Shown in pieces: positions 54,365 to 63,939 of a stretch of 64,000 nucleotides of DNA (positions are counted from its first letter, which is position 1; each line of letters starts with the position of its first letter). This DNA is from Burkholderia arboris (lineage in GTDB: Bacteria > Pseudomonadota > Gammaproteobacteria > Burkholderiales > Burkholderiaceae), in contig NZ_CABVPX010000001.1 in the NCBI RefSeq assembly GCF_902499125.1, positions 372,001 to 436,000 on the forward strand, given 5' to 3'. Position numbers and translations under genes: made by a program. Below the pieces are notes generated by a model. The model made no database searches. It worked only from the letters and a program-made list of their open reading frames with translations, and had not been told where the DNA came from.

Positions 54365-55693
54365 TCAGGTCGACGTTGCCTGACCGGCGCCATAGGCCGG
54401 ATCGCTGTTCTGCCGTTCGAGTTCGGCGTCGAGATGCGCGGCATGCGCCTGCGCTTCGGACTCCGACATCAGCTCGCCTTCCCACTTCGCGACCACCGCG
54501 CTGGCAATCGAATTGCCGACCGCGTTCGTGGCCGAGCGGCCCATGTCGAGGAACGTGTCGACACCGAGGATCAGCAGCAGCCCGGCCTCCGGGATGTTGA
54601 ACTGGTGCAGCGTCGCGGCGATCACGACGAGCGATGCGCGCGGCACGCCGGCCATCCCCTTCGACGTCAGCATCAGGATCAGCAGCATCGTGACCTGCGT
54701 GCCGAGCGACAGGTGGATGTTGTAGGCCTGCGCGATGAACAGCGACGCGAACGTGCAGTACATCATCGAGCCGTCGAGGTTGAACGAATAACCCATCGGC
54801 ATCACGAAGCTCGAAATCTTGCGGCGCACGCCGAAACGGTCGAGTGCATCGAGGATCTTCGGGTACGCGGCTTCCGAGCTCGCGGTCGCGAACGACAGCA
54901 TGAACGCTTCCTTGATCAGCACCAGCAGCTTGAACACGCGGCGGCCGAGGAACAGCAGCCCGGCGGCGACGAGCGTGGCCCACAGCAGCACGAGGCTCAC
55001 GTAGAAGTCGCCCATGAACACCGCGAACTTCAGCAGGATCGACAACCCGTTGATCGCGACGGTCGACGCCATCGCAGCCATCACCGCGAGCGGTGCGAGC
55101 TTCATCACGTAACCGGTGATCTTCAGCATCACGTGCGCGAGCTGGTCGATCGCGGCCACGAGGATCTTGCCGCGCTCGCCGAGCGCCGACAGCGCGACGC
55201 CGAAGAACATCGAGAACACGACGATCTGCAGGATCTCGTTGTTCGTCATCGCCTCGGCGAACGATTTCGGCACCATGTGGCCGACGAAATCCTTCAGCGT
55301 GAACTTGGATGTCGCGAGATGCGCGGACGCGCCGATGTCCGGCAACGGCAGGCCGAGATTCTCGCCCGGTCGCAGCACATTCGCCATCAGCAGCCCGAGC
55401 AGCAGCGAGATCAGCGATGCGGTGACGAACCAGCCGAGCGCCTTCACGAACACGCGCCCGACCGACGACGCATCACCCATGTGCGCAATGCCGACGACGA
55501 GTGTCGAGAACACCAGCGGGCCGATCACCATCTTGATCAGCCGCAGGAACACGTCGGACACGAGCGAGATGTAGCCGGCGATTTCCGCGGCCGACTGCTT
55601 GTCCGGGAACTGCGTGAAGATCAGGTAGCCGATGAGGATGCCGGCCGCCATCGCGAGCAGGATCCAGCCTGCCGCAGACATTCGTTTGTTCAT
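54365..55693 (-). CDS. Dicarboxylate/amino acid:cation symporter (DAACS family)
   Basis: 442 residues, about eight membrane segments plus re-entrant loops. TATASSEAAYP-type serine-rich loop is seen as SFATASSEAAYPKILDALDRFGV, with SFVMPMGYSFNLDGSMMYCTFASLFIAQ, TSKGMAGVPRASLVVIAATL, and GVDTFLDMGRSATNAVGNSIASAVVAKWEGEL. This fits GltP/DctA-like uptake of glutamate, aspartate or C4-dicarboxylates. Downstream of gamma-glutamyltransferase on the same strand (184-nt gap). Confidence 0.9.
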   Translation of the reverse strand: MNKRMSAAGWILLAMAAGILIGYLIFTQFPDKQSAAEIAGYISLVSDVFLRLIKMVIGPLVFSTLVVGIAHMGDASSVGRVFVKALGWFVTASLISLLLGLLMANVLRPGENLGLPLPDIGASAHLATSKFTLKDFVGHMVPKSFAEAMTNNEILQIVVFSMFFGVALSALGERGKILVAAIDQLAHVMLKITGYVMKLAPLAVMAAMASTVAINGLSILLKFAVFMGDFYVSLVLLWATLVAAGLLFLGRRVFKLLVLIKEAFMLSFATASSEAAYPKILDALDRFGVRRKISSFVMPMGYSFNLDGSMMYCTFASLFIAQAYNIHLSLGTQVTMLLILMLTSKGMAGVPRASLVVIAATLHQFNIPEAGLLLILGVDTFLDMGRSATNAVGNSIASAVVAKWEGELMSESEAQAHAAHLDAELERQNSDPAYGAGQATST

Positions 55694-55877
55694 AACGGGA
55701 TTCGCCGCACGGTGAAGGGGTTGACGGGTGAGAGGCGCGCGCCCCGTGCCGTGCCGCGGCACGCGCGTGGCAAGCCGGTCAGGCTTGCGGATGTCCGCGA
55801 ACGGACGCGCTGCCGCCGCAGCGGCATTCGCGGGAAGGCGAACGCCGGCGGCAGCGGTTCGGCATGAAACGATCCGG

Positions 55878-57629
55878 TCAGTAGCCGATCGCCGAGCCGG
55901 CCGGACGGCGCGGGTCGTTGTAGCCGTAGATGAAGCCGGCACGCACGTTGCCGGACACCGACGAATCGTTGCCGGAACTCTGGCGGCTCGCCGCTTCGGT
56001 GCCCGGCAGGCCGACCATGATCAGCTCGGCGGCGCCCCACGGCGTCTGCTCGACCATCTTGTAGCCCATGTTGCGCAGGATCGCGAGCGTGTCGGGCGAC
56101 AGGCCGTAGGTTTCGTAATAGACCTCGTCAGGCAGCCACTGGTGATGGATGCGCGGCGCGGCGACCGCGTCCTGCGGCGTCATCCCGTAGTCGATCACGT
56201 TCAGCACGGTCTGCAGCGTGATCGTGATGATGCGCGAGCCGCCCGGCGAACCGACCACCATGAACACCTTGCCGCCCTTCTTCACGATGGTCGGTGCCAT
56301 CGACGACAGCGGACGCTTGCCCGGCGCGATCGAGTTGCGCGTGCCCTGCACGAGGCCGAACATGTTCTGCGCGCCGACCTTCACGGTGAAGTCGTCCATC
56401 TCGTCGTTCAGGAAGAAGCCCGTGCCCGGCGCGATGACCACGGCGCCGAAGCGGCCGTTGACCGTATAGGTCGTCGACACCGCGTTGCCGTCGTGGTCGA
56501 TGATCGAGTAATGCGTCGTTTCCGGTTTCTCGTGCACGCCGACACCGGGCTGCACGTCGACCGACGGCGTCGCCGTATCGGCATGGATGCTCTTGCGGAT
56601 CTGCGCCGCGTATTCCTTGCTCGTCAGCTTCGCGACCGGGTTGTCGATGAAGTTCGGATCGCCCAGCAGCGTGTTGCGGTCTTCATACGCGTGACGCATC
56701 GCTTCGGTCATGTAGTGAACCGAAGCGGCCGAGTGGTAGCCGAGCTTGCGCAGGTCATACCCTTCGAGGATGTTCAGCGTCTCGCACATCGTCACGCCGC
56801 CGGAGCTCGGCGGCGGCGCCGACACGAACTCGTAGCCGCGATACGTGCACGTCAGCGGCGCCATGTCCTGCGCGCGGTAGGACGCGAAATCGGCCGCCGT
56901 GATCACGCCGCCGCCGCGCTTGGCCGCTGCTTCGACGATCTTCGGGATCTCGCCGTGATAGAACGCGTCGGGCCCCTGCTCCGCGATGCGCTCGAGCGTG
57001 CGCGCCAGGTCCTTCTGCACCAGGCGGTCGCCCGGCTGCAACGCCGTGCCGTCCGGGCGCAGGAAGATGCGCGCGGCTTCCGGATCCTTCTTGAAGCGTT
57101 CGACCGTGGTGTCGAGGATGTCCGTATCGCCGCGCGTCAGCACGAAGCCGTCGCGCGCGAGCCGGATCGCCGGCGCCATCACCTGCTTGCGGGTCAGCTT
57201 CCCGTACTTGCGTTGCGCGAGATCGAGGCCGGCCACCGTGCCCGGCACGCCGACCGCGCGATAACCGTACAGGCTCTGGTCCGGGATGACGTTGCCTGCC
57301 GCATCGAGGTACATGTTCGCGGAAGCCGCGGCCGGCGCAGTCTCGCGGAAATTGATGAAGCGGTCGCGGCCGTCGGCCAGGTGGAGGGTCATGAACCCGC
57401 CGCCGCCGATGTTGCCGCAGCACGAATTGGTCACGGCCTGCGCATAGCCGACCGCCACCGCCGCGTCCACTGCGTTGCCGCCTTCCTTCAGGATGTCGAC
57501 GCCGATCTGCGACGCGAAGTGCTGCGACGACACGACCATGCCGTTCTTCGCCTCGACCGCCGGGTCCGATGCGGCGAACGCGCACGCGCTCATGGCCGAC
57601 AACAGGGTGAGTACTACGAGCCGCCTCAT
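55878..57629 (-). CDS. ggt: Gamma-glutamyltransferase precursor
   Basis: 583 residues, signal peptide MRRLVVLTLLSAMSACAFA; GGAGGATTCC site before the ATG. Proenzyme with the autocleavage/nucleophile Thr in PETTHYSIIDHDGNAVSTTYTVN (near residue 370) and the GNAVDAAVAVGYAQAVTNSCCGNIGGGGFMTL and APPPSSGGVTMCE motifs. In the periplasm it cleaves glutathione and gamma-glutamyl compounds to glutamate. The adjacent symporter could take up the released glutamate. Divergent from the RpiR regulator. Confidence 0.95.
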   Translation of the reverse strand: MRRLVVLTLLSAMSACAFAASDPAVEAKNGMVVSSQHFASQIGVDILKEGGNAVDAAVAVGYAQAVTNSCCGNIGGGGFMTLHLADGRDRFINFRETAPAAASANMYLDAAGNVIPDQSLYGYRAVGVPGTVAGLDLAQRKYGKLTRKQVMAPAIRLARDGFVLTRGDTDILDTTVERFKKDPEAARIFLRPDGTALQPGDRLVQKDLARTLERIAEQGPDAFYHGEIPKIVEAAAKRGGGVITAADFASYRAQDMAPLTCTYRGYEFVSAPPPSSGGVTMCETLNILEGYDLRKLGYHSAASVHYMTEAMRHAYEDRNTLLGDPNFIDNPVAKLTSKEYAAQIRKSIHADTATPSVDVQPGVGVHEKPETTHYSIIDHDGNAVSTTYTVNGRFGAVVIAPGTGFFLNDEMDDFTVKVGAQNMFGLVQGTRNSIAPGKRPLSSMAPTIVKKGGKVFMVVGSPGGSRIITITLQTVLNVIDYGMTPQDAVAAPRIHHQWLPDEVYYETYGLSPDTLAILRNMGYKMVEQTPWGAAELIMVGLPGTEAASRQSSGNDSSVSGNVRAGFIYGYNDPRRPAGSAIGY

Positions 57630-57710
57630 GACGGAATCCTCCAGACAAATAAACCGGGCCGTGCCGGGATGCGCCGCTGCACGACGGCATGGCGGCGCCG
57701 CCAATCCGAA

Positions 57711-57728
57711 ATGTAATAAACAATACAT
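57711..57728 (+). promoter_or_regulatory. Candidate RpiR operator, site 1
   Basis: ATGTAATAAACAATACAT, arms ATGTA/TACAT. It is 82 bp upstream of ggt and resembles site 2 at 57827-57844 in inverted orientation (14 of 18 matches). Confidence 0.45.
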
Positions 57729-57826
57729 CTCGACGAGGCCGCGATCATAGCACTCGCTTTTTTGCATCAAAACCTAGGGTTATTACTGAATATAAAACGA
57801 ATGCACGTAAAAACGGTTCTGCTCGA

Positions 57827-57844
57827 ATGTTTGTTTCATTACAT
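57827..57844 (-). promoter_or_regulatory. Candidate RpiR operator, site 2
   Basis: Minus strand reads ATGTAATGAAACAAACAT, matching site 1 at 14 of 18 positions. The whole ggt-rpiR gap (57630-57992, 363 bp) is AT-rich between 57760 and 57850 and should hold both promoters; no ORF is seen there. Confidence 0.4.
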
Positions 57845-57992
57845 TCATGAGTGAGCCGATTGGCCGTGCGATGCGGCCCTCTAATATCGGGACGTACGCG
57901 GCCCGCCGCCCGTCGATCGGCTAACATGCGTGGAGTCGCCGGCAGACCTGGGTCTGCCGTTTGTCATACAGATAAGAGAGCTGGAGTGCCCG

Positions 57993-58871
57993 ATGGGGAC
58001 GAGCATCAGGGCGTTGCTGTTATCCCAGATGGATAGCTTCACGCCGTCGGAACAGAAGGTTGCGCAGGCGTTGCTGGATCGCTATCCCAGTCTCGGGCTG
58101 GGGCCCATCGCGCAGTTTGCGAAGCAGGCGGAAGTCAGCGACCCGACCGTGTTCCGCTTCGTCGTCCGGATCGGTTTTCCGAACTACTCGTCGTTCCAGC
58201 AGGCGCTGCACGACGAGATCGACACGGCGATGAATTCGCCGCTCGCGCGGATGGATGCGTTCCACTCGGAAACGGGCATGCGCGACAGCCATGCGGCGAT
58301 TTTCCAGCGGCTGTCCGAGTCGCTCGCGACCACGATCGAAGGGCTCGACGCGGCCGCGTTCGACGCGGCGGTGGCGCTGCTGGCCGATCCGGACGTGCGC
58401 GTCTTCTGCGGCGGCGGACGCTACACCGCGCCGCTCGCGTCGCTGTTTTCTTTCACGCTGGCCTATGCGCGGCCGCATGTCCACTCCGTCGAGCCGAACG
58501 TGAATCTCGCGTCTGTCGCACTGGCCGACATGGGGCGCGGCGACGTGCTGGTGATCTTCGACTTTCGCCGCTACCAGAAGGACAGCATCCGCTTCGCGCA
58601 GGCCGCGCACCGGCTCGGCACGCGGATCCTGCTGATCACCGACGAATGGCGATCGCCGATCGGCGCGTTTGCGGAAATCGTGCTGCGGATCCAGGGGCGC
58701 CCGTTCGCGATGCTGCAGACCAACGTGCCGGCGCTGGCGCTTGCCGAAGCGCTGGTGATCGGCGTGACGAACCGGCTGCCGGAACTCGCGCGGCAGCGGA
58801 TGGAGAAGATCGAGCAGCTCAATACGGGCGGGATCGAGCAGGACACGAATCAGCGGGACTTGCCCGAATGA
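57993..58871 (+). CDS. MurR/RpiR-family transcriptional regulator
   Basis: 292 residues from the ATG at 57993 (CTGGAG upstream; an in-frame ATG at 57930 is less likely). N-terminal RpiR HTH: FTPSEQKVAQALLDRYPSLGLGPIAQFAKQAEVSDPTVFRFVVRIGFPNYSSFQQAL. C-terminal SIS sugar-isomerase domain (VRVFCGGGRYTAPLASLFSFTLA; DVLVIFDFRRYQKDSIRFAQAAHRLGTRILLITDEWRSPIG). Usually senses a phosphosugar, here possibly another ligand given the ggt/symporter neighbours. Confidence 0.9.
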   Translation: MGTSIRALLLSQMDSFTPSEQKVAQALLDRYPSLGLGPIAQFAKQAEVSDPTVFRFVVRIGFPNYSSFQQALHDEIDTAMNSPLARMDAFHSETGMRDSHAAIFQRLSESLATTIEGLDAAAFDAAVALLADPDVRVFCGGGRYTAPLASLFSFTLAYARPHVHSVEPNVNLASVALADMGRGDVLVIFDFRRYQKDSIRFAQAAHRLGTRILLITDEWRSPIGAFAEIVLRIQGRPFAMLQTNVPALALAEALVIGVTNRLPELARQRMEKIEQLNTGGIEQDTNQRDLPE

Positions 58872-58898
58872 CGATCGCTCGCCGTCCAGGCGCAGGCG

Positions 58899-60245
58899 TC
58901 AGCTCTCGACATCCTCGAGACTGAACACTTCCGTCTTGTCGTTGTACGAGAAGACTTCGCCGTAACGGCCCCAGTCGATCACCGCGTCGAGCGTTTCCTC
59001 GGCCGCTTCGTCCGACAGGAAATCCTCCAGCTCCTGCTCGAAGCGCACGCGCGGCGCGCGGTGGCCCGGGCGCTCGTTGAGCACCTTCCGGATCCGCGCA
59101 GCGAGCGGCACGTGCTTCAGCAGATGATCGGCGAACATCAGCTTGCGCTCCTGCGTGCCGAATTCCGCGAACACGCGGGCCGGCGGCGTCAGGAACACGT
59201 CGCCTTCGCGCACGTCCGCGAAGCCGAGGTACTGCAGCACTTCGGCGATCGGGAACAGTTCGTCGACCTCCAGATGCAGCGTGCGCGCGATTTCCGGCAT
59301 GTCCGCGCGGCCGTGGTACGGCGCCATCGCGAGCGTCTCGATCAGGCCCGCCATCAGGTTGGTCGACACGCGCGGCATCCAGCTGCCGAGTTCGAGCCCC
59401 TTCTTCGTCGCCTCGTTGGTCTGGCGGGCCGTCATCTTCGCGTAGATGTCGTCGACGAGCTTGCGGAAATCGGTGTCGAGCCGGTTGCGCGGATGCTTGA
59501 ACGGCACCTTGATCTCGGCGATCACGCGGCCCGGGTTCGACGACAGCACGAGGATCCGGTCGCACATGAACACGGCTTCCTCGATGTTGTGCGTGACGAT
59601 CAGCACCGACTTGATCGGCATGCGGCCCTGCGTCCACAGGTCGAGCAGATCGGTACGCAGCGTCTCGGCCGTCAGCACGTCGAGCGCCGAGAACGGCTCG
59701 TCCATCAGCAGGATCGTCGGATCGACGACGAGCGCACGCGCAAAGCCCACGCGCTGGCGCATGCCGCCCGACAGCTCGCGCGGGTACGCGTTCTCGAAGC
59801 CGTCGAGACCGATCAGGTCGATCGCGGCCAGCGCGCGTTCGCGCCGCTCGCGCGCGCCGACGCCGAGCGCTTCGAGGCCGGCTTCCACGTTCTGCAGCAC
59901 CGTGAGCCACGGGAACAGCGCGAAGGTCTGGAACACCATCGCGACGCCGTCGGCCGGGCCATCCAGCGGCTTGCCGAGGTAGGTCACTTCGCCGCCGGTC
60001 GGTTCGATCAGCCCGGCGATGATTCGCAGCAGCGTCGACTTGCCCGAGCCGGAACGGCCGAGCAGCCCGACGATTTCGCCTTCGCGCAGCGACAGGTTCG
60101 CGTCGTCGAGCACGAGCAGTTCGCCCTGCGACTTGTTGAAGCCGCGGTTCACGTGCTCGACGCGCAGGATTTCTTCGCCGAGGCGCGGCGGCTGCAGCGG
60201 CTGGGACGTCTTGACGGGGGCGTTGATAACGGTCGAATTTTGCAT
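58899..60245 (-). CDS. ABC transporter ATP-binding protein with AAA-associated C-terminal domain
   Basis: 448 residues. Walker A GRSGSGKST, signature LSGGMRQRV, Walker B ILLMDEPFSALD and switch His in VTHNIEEAVFM (residues ~60-230), in the nitrate/sulfonate/taurine NtrD/SsuB clade. The C-terminal ~170 residues (DMPEIARTLHLEVDELFPIAEVLQYLGFADVREGDVFLTPPARVFAEF..) are the AAA-associated C-terminal domain found in this subgroup, which may sense or regulate. ATG at 60245. It follows its permease by 11 nt. No substrate-binding protein gene is present. Confidence 0.92.
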   Translation of the reverse strand: MQNSTVINAPVKTSQPLQPPRLGEEILRVEHVNRGFNKSQGELLVLDDANLSLREGEIVGLLGRSGSGKSTLLRIIAGLIEPTGGEVTYLGKPLDGPADGVAMVFQTFALFPWLTVLQNVEAGLEALGVGARERRERALAAIDLIGLDGFENAYPRELSGGMRQRVGFARALVVDPTILLMDEPFSALDVLTAETLRTDLLDLWTQGRMPIKSVLIVTHNIEEAVFMCDRILVLSSNPGRVIAEIKVPFKHPRNRLDTDFRKLVDDIYAKMTARQTNEATKKGLELGSWMPRVSTNLMAGLIETLAMAPYHGRADMPEIARTLHLEVDELFPIAEVLQYLGFADVREGDVFLTPPARVFAEFGTQERKLMFADHLLKHVPLAARIRKVLNERPGHRAPRVRFEQELEDFLSDEAAEETLDAVIDWGRYGEVFSYNDKTEVFSLEDVES

Positions 60246-60256
60246 CGCGCTTACTC

Positions 60257-62008
60257 TCAATCGAGCCGGAGCCGGGATTCCGCATAGGCGTACATCGGAC
60301 GCCACAGCAGACGGTTGAACAGGGTGACGAACAGGGACATCACGGCGATGCCCAGGATGATCTTCGGGAAATCGCCGGCGGCGGTCGTCTGCGCGATGTA
60401 CGCGCCGAGGCCGTGCGCGACGACCTTCGTGTCGCCCCACTGCACGAACTCGGACACGATGCTCGCGTTCCACGCGCCGCCCGATGCGGTAATGGCGCCC
60501 GTCACGTAGTACGGGAAGATGCCGGGCAGGATCGCCTGCCGCCACCACTGCCAGCCGCGAATCCGGAAATTCTTCGTGGCTTCCTTGTAGTCGTTCGGAT
60601 AGGACATCGCACCCGCGATCACGTTGAACAGGATGTACCACTGCGTGCCGAGCACGATCAGCGGCGACAGCCAGATGTCGGCGTTCAGGTGGAAGTGGAC
60701 GATCACGATCACGAACACCGGGAACAGCAGGTTCGCGGGGAACGCGGCGAGGAACTGCGCGAGCGGCTGGACCTTCTCGGCCAGCTTCGGACGCAACCCG
60801 ATCAGCACGCCGAGCGGCACCCAGATCACGGACGCGATCGCGATCAGCACCAGCACGCGCAGCAGCGTGATGAGCCCGAGCACGAGCACGTGGCCGACCT
60901 CGCCCATCGTCACGCCGGTCGCGACGAAGCTGACGACGCGCCACACGACGTACACCGTCAGCAGGATCACGAATGCGCCCCATACGATGTCGCCGACGCG
61001 CGACGAACGGCGTGACGTCGCGCCGCGCGAGCGCGTGCCCTTCAGCGCCGGCAGGCGCAGCGGAATCCGCGCGGCCTGCGACAGCAGCCAGCCCGCCGGC
61101 ACGAGCAGCTGATGAATCAGGTGCGTGCGGCGCATCATGTCGAGCAGCCAGGATTGCGGCGCATCGCCCGACGCGGTGTTTTCCATCCGGAACTTGTCGG
61201 CCCATGCGACGAGCGGGCGGAACAGGAACTGGTCGTACGCCAGGATCACGACCGACATCGCGACGATCACCCAGCCGACCGCGCCGAGGTTCTTGTCCGA
61301 GATCGCCTGCGCGAGATACGCGCCGATGCCCGGCAGCGTGATGGTCTGGTTGCCGACGGTGATCGCCTCCGACGCGACGACGAAGAACCAGCCGCCCGAC
61401 ATCGACATCATCATGTTCCAGATCAGGCCCGGCATCGAAAACGGCACTTCGAGCTTCCAGAAGCGCTGCCACGGCGTCAGGTGAAAGCCACGCGACACTT
61501 CGCTCAGGTCGCGCGGCACCGTGCGCAGCGACTGGTAGAAGCTGAACGTCATGTTCCACGCCTGGCTCGTGAAGATCGCGAAGATCGCCGCCAGCTCCGC
61601 ACCGAGCACGCGGCCCGGGAACAGCGCGAGAAAGAACGTGACGGTAAACGAGATGTAGCCGAGCACCGGCACCGACTGCAGGATGTCGAGGATCGGGATC
61701 AGCACCATGCCCGCGCGGCGGCTCTTGGCCGCGAGCGTGCCGTAGACGAGCGTGAACGCGAGCGACGCGACCATCGCGGCGAGCATCCGCAGCGTGGTGC
61801 GCAACGCGTATTCGGGCAGGTTCGACGGATCGAGCGAGATCTTCTGCGTCTGCAGCACGCCGATCGGCGCCATCGTCTGGTGAAAGCCGACGATCGCCAT
61901 TGCAAGCAGGCAGATGATCAGCGGAAACGCGACGGCATCCCAGCGGTTGGGCAGCACGCGCCACGCCGAGGCGTTCGCGGTGCGGTTCGGATCGAAACTG
62001 ATATCCAT
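60257..62008 (-). CDS. ABC transporter double permease
   Basis: 583 residues with two BPD-type permease halves: residues ~80-260 with EAA motif LSEVSRGFHLTPWQRFWKLEVPFSMPGLI, and ~370-575 with EAA-like YKEATKNFRIRGWQWWRQAILPGIFPYYV, joined by a basic linker (TRSRGATSRRSSRVG). One chain therefore supplies both transmembrane domains. Start ATG has a weak AAGACG site. Operon order is permease then ATPase. Substrate unknown; the ATPase clade suggests an oxyanion or organosulfur compound. Confidence 0.92.
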   Translation of the reverse strand: MDISFDPNRTANASAWRVLPNRWDAVAFPLIICLLAMAIVGFHQTMAPIGVLQTQKISLDPSNLPEYALRTTLRMLAAMVASLAFTLVYGTLAAKSRRAGMVLIPILDILQSVPVLGYISFTVTFFLALFPGRVLGAELAAIFAIFTSQAWNMTFSFYQSLRTVPRDLSEVSRGFHLTPWQRFWKLEVPFSMPGLIWNMMMSMSGGWFFVVASEAITVGNQTITLPGIGAYLAQAISDKNLGAVGWVIVAMSVVILAYDQFLFRPLVAWADKFRMENTASGDAPQSWLLDMMRRTHLIHQLLVPAGWLLSQAARIPLRLPALKGTRSRGATSRRSSRVGDIVWGAFVILLTVYVVWRVVSFVATGVTMGEVGHVLVLGLITLLRVLVLIAIASVIWVPLGVLIGLRPKLAEKVQPLAQFLAAFPANLLFPVFVIVIVHFHLNADIWLSPLIVLGTQWYILFNVIAGAMSYPNDYKEATKNFRIRGWQWWRQAILPGIFPYYVTGAITASGGAWNASIVSEFVQWGDTKVVAHGLGAYIAQTTAAGDFPKIILGIAVMSLFVTLFNRLLWRPMYAYAESRLRLD

Positions 62009-62087
62009 CGGTAGCGTCTTGTGTTGAATTGAAAATCGATGGGGCCGACCGCTTGTCTCGCGGCCGGGCGTCGCACCCCGGCGCGAA

Positions 62088-63677
62088 TCAGAACAGCCTG
62101 TGCAGCACCCAGTACAACGTAGCCGACAGCGCGATCGATGCGGGCAGCGTGAGCACCCACGCGAGCACGAGGTTGCGTACCGTATCCCAGCGCAGGCCCG
62201 CGCCGCTCGCCGTCATCGTGCCGGCCACGCCCGATGCGAGCACGTGCGTCGTCGATACCGGCAGCCCGTACGCGTCGGCCATCCCGATCGTCAGCATCGC
62301 GACGGCTTCGGCCGATGCGCCCTGCCCGTACGTGAGATGCGACTTGCCGATCTTCTCGCCGACCGTCACGACGATCCGCTTCCAGCCGACCATCGTGCCG
62401 AGGCCGAGCGCAATCGCGACCGCGACCTTCACCCACGTCGGGATGAATTTCGTTGCGCGGTCCATCTGCTGCCGGAACGCTTCGAGCGCGCTCGCGTCCT
62501 CGACCGGGAACGCCGGCGCCTTCGCTTTCTCCATCAGGCGGATCGCCTCGGACGCGACGTACATGTTGTTGCGCACGTTGTCGACGAGGTTCTGCGGCAC
62601 GCTCGAAATGCCGCCTGCTTGCGCGACCTGGTCGGCGATCGTGTCGGTGAGCTTGCCGAGCGCGGGAATCGTCGCGGGCGTCAGCTTGTGCGTGCGCACG
62701 TACGCCTCGACATCGGCACGCGGGTGGGCGGACTGCACGGCCGGGTCCGCGTACTTGACCAGCGTCGTCGACGCGTGGCGCGCAACCGCGACGAACGTGC
62801 TCGTCTGGTCCGGCGTCACGGCCTTGTTCAGCGCGTAGGCGGTCGGCATCACGCCGATCAGGATCAGCATGATCAGGCCCATGCCCTTCTGACCGTCGTT
62901 CGAGCCGTGCGCGAACGACACGCCCGTGCAGGTCAGGATCAGCAGCAGGCGAATCCAGAACGGCGGCGGCTGGTTGCCCTTCGGCCCCTGGTACAGCGCC
63001 GGCACGCGCACGAGCGCCTTCAGCAACAGCAAGACGAGCGCGGACAGCACGAAGCCGATCAGCGGCGAGAACAGCAGCGCCTTGCCGACGCCGAGCGCCT
63101 GGTTCCAGTCGACGCCGCTCGTGCCCGACGGGCCGCTGACGATCTGGTTCATCAGGCCGACGCCGATGATCGAGCCGACGAGCGTGTGCGAGCTCGACGA
63201 CGGCAGGCCGAAATACCAGGTCGCGAGGTTCCACGTGACGGCCGCGATCAGCAGCGCGAACACCATCGCGAAGCCCGAGCCGCTGCCGACCTGCAGGATC
63301 AGCTCGACCGGCAGCAACTGCAGGATGCCGAACGCGACGGCGCCGCTCGACACGAGTACGCCGAACAGGTTCCAGAGGCCCGACCAGACGACCGCGAGGT
63401 GCGGGTCGAGCGAATGCGTATAGATGACGGTCGCGACCGCGTTCGCGGTGTCGTGAAAGCCGTTCACGAATTCGAAGCCGAGCGCGATCAGCAGCGCGAC
63501 GATCAGCAGCAGAAACGGGAGGGCCGAGCTTTCCTTGACGGGGCCGAGATCGGCACCGAGATGAATGCCGACATAGACGATGCCGCAGGCAATGATCAGA
63601 AAGAACAGCGCGAGGCTGACGGTGCGCGTGCGATGACTGGCCGCACCGCTGGTTTCCGTTGCCGCGGGATTCGGCAT
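62088..63677 (-). CDS. pit: Inorganic phosphate transporter, Pit family
   Basis: 529 residues from the ATG at 63677 (CCGGAGC upstream). The two PiT signature motifs are present: GFEFVNGFHDTANAVATVIYT and VSTTHVLASGVAGTM near the C-terminus, with SFAHGSNDGQKGMGLIML and SSSSHTLVGSIIGVGL. Metal-phosphate:H+ symport, low affinity. The insert of ~150 residues between halves is a little long, as in PitA. Four Pho-box-like repeats sit about 50-90 bp upstream. Confidence 0.93.
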   Translation of the reverse strand: MPNPAATETSGAASHRTRTVSLALFFLIIACGIVYVGIHLGADLGPVKESSALPFLLLIVALLIALGFEFVNGFHDTANAVATVIYTHSLDPHLAVVWSGLWNLFGVLVSSGAVAFGILQLLPVELILQVGSGSGFAMVFALLIAAVTWNLATWYFGLPSSSSHTLVGSIIGVGLMNQIVSGPSGTSGVDWNQALGVGKALLFSPLIGFVLSALVLLLLKALVRVPALYQGPKGNQPPPFWIRLLLILTCTGVSFAHGSNDGQKGMGLIMLILIGVMPTAYALNKAVTPDQTSTFVAVARHASTTLVKYADPAVQSAHPRADVEAYVRTHKLTPATIPALGKLTDTIADQVAQAGGISSVPQNLVDNVRNNMYVASEAIRLMEKAKAPAFPVEDASALEAFRQQMDRATKFIPTWVKVAVAIALGLGTMVGWKRIVVTVGEKIGKSHLTYGQGASAEAVAMLTIGMADAYGLPVSTTHVLASGVAGTMTASGAGLRWDTVRNLVLAWVLTLPASIALSATLYWVLHRLF

Positions 63678-63726
63678 GAAGGGGCTCCGGAGAGGTGATT
63701 CGGAGTGGCAGGCTATCGGGCGGTCG

Positions 63727-63765
63727 TGACGCAAATGTGACGTGTCACTTACAGGACATTGACAG
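63727..63765 (-). promoter_or_regulatory. Four 11-bp-phased Pho-box-like repeats upstream of pit
   Basis: Minus strand hexamers CTGTCA, CTGTAA, ACGTCA, GCGTCA at 63765, 63754, 63743 and 63732, each start exactly 11 bp from the next. PhoB boxes are 7-bp TGTCA-type repeats with 11-bp period, so this looks like two tandem boxes. They lie 50-88 bp upstream of the pit start. Confidence 0.6.
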
Positions 63766-63939
63766 CGCATCCCGCTCGCATCCCGCATTGCCCCGGAAGC
63801 CGCCGACACGGGTGTTCGACCGCGTAACGCGTAACGCGCGGGAATAAATCCGCCGCTTCGGCGGTATGGCATGCGAAGGCGCCGGCTTATTCCAGGACGA
63901 TCCGGCCGTCCGGTTTCGTCATACGAATGCGAGGCTCCC

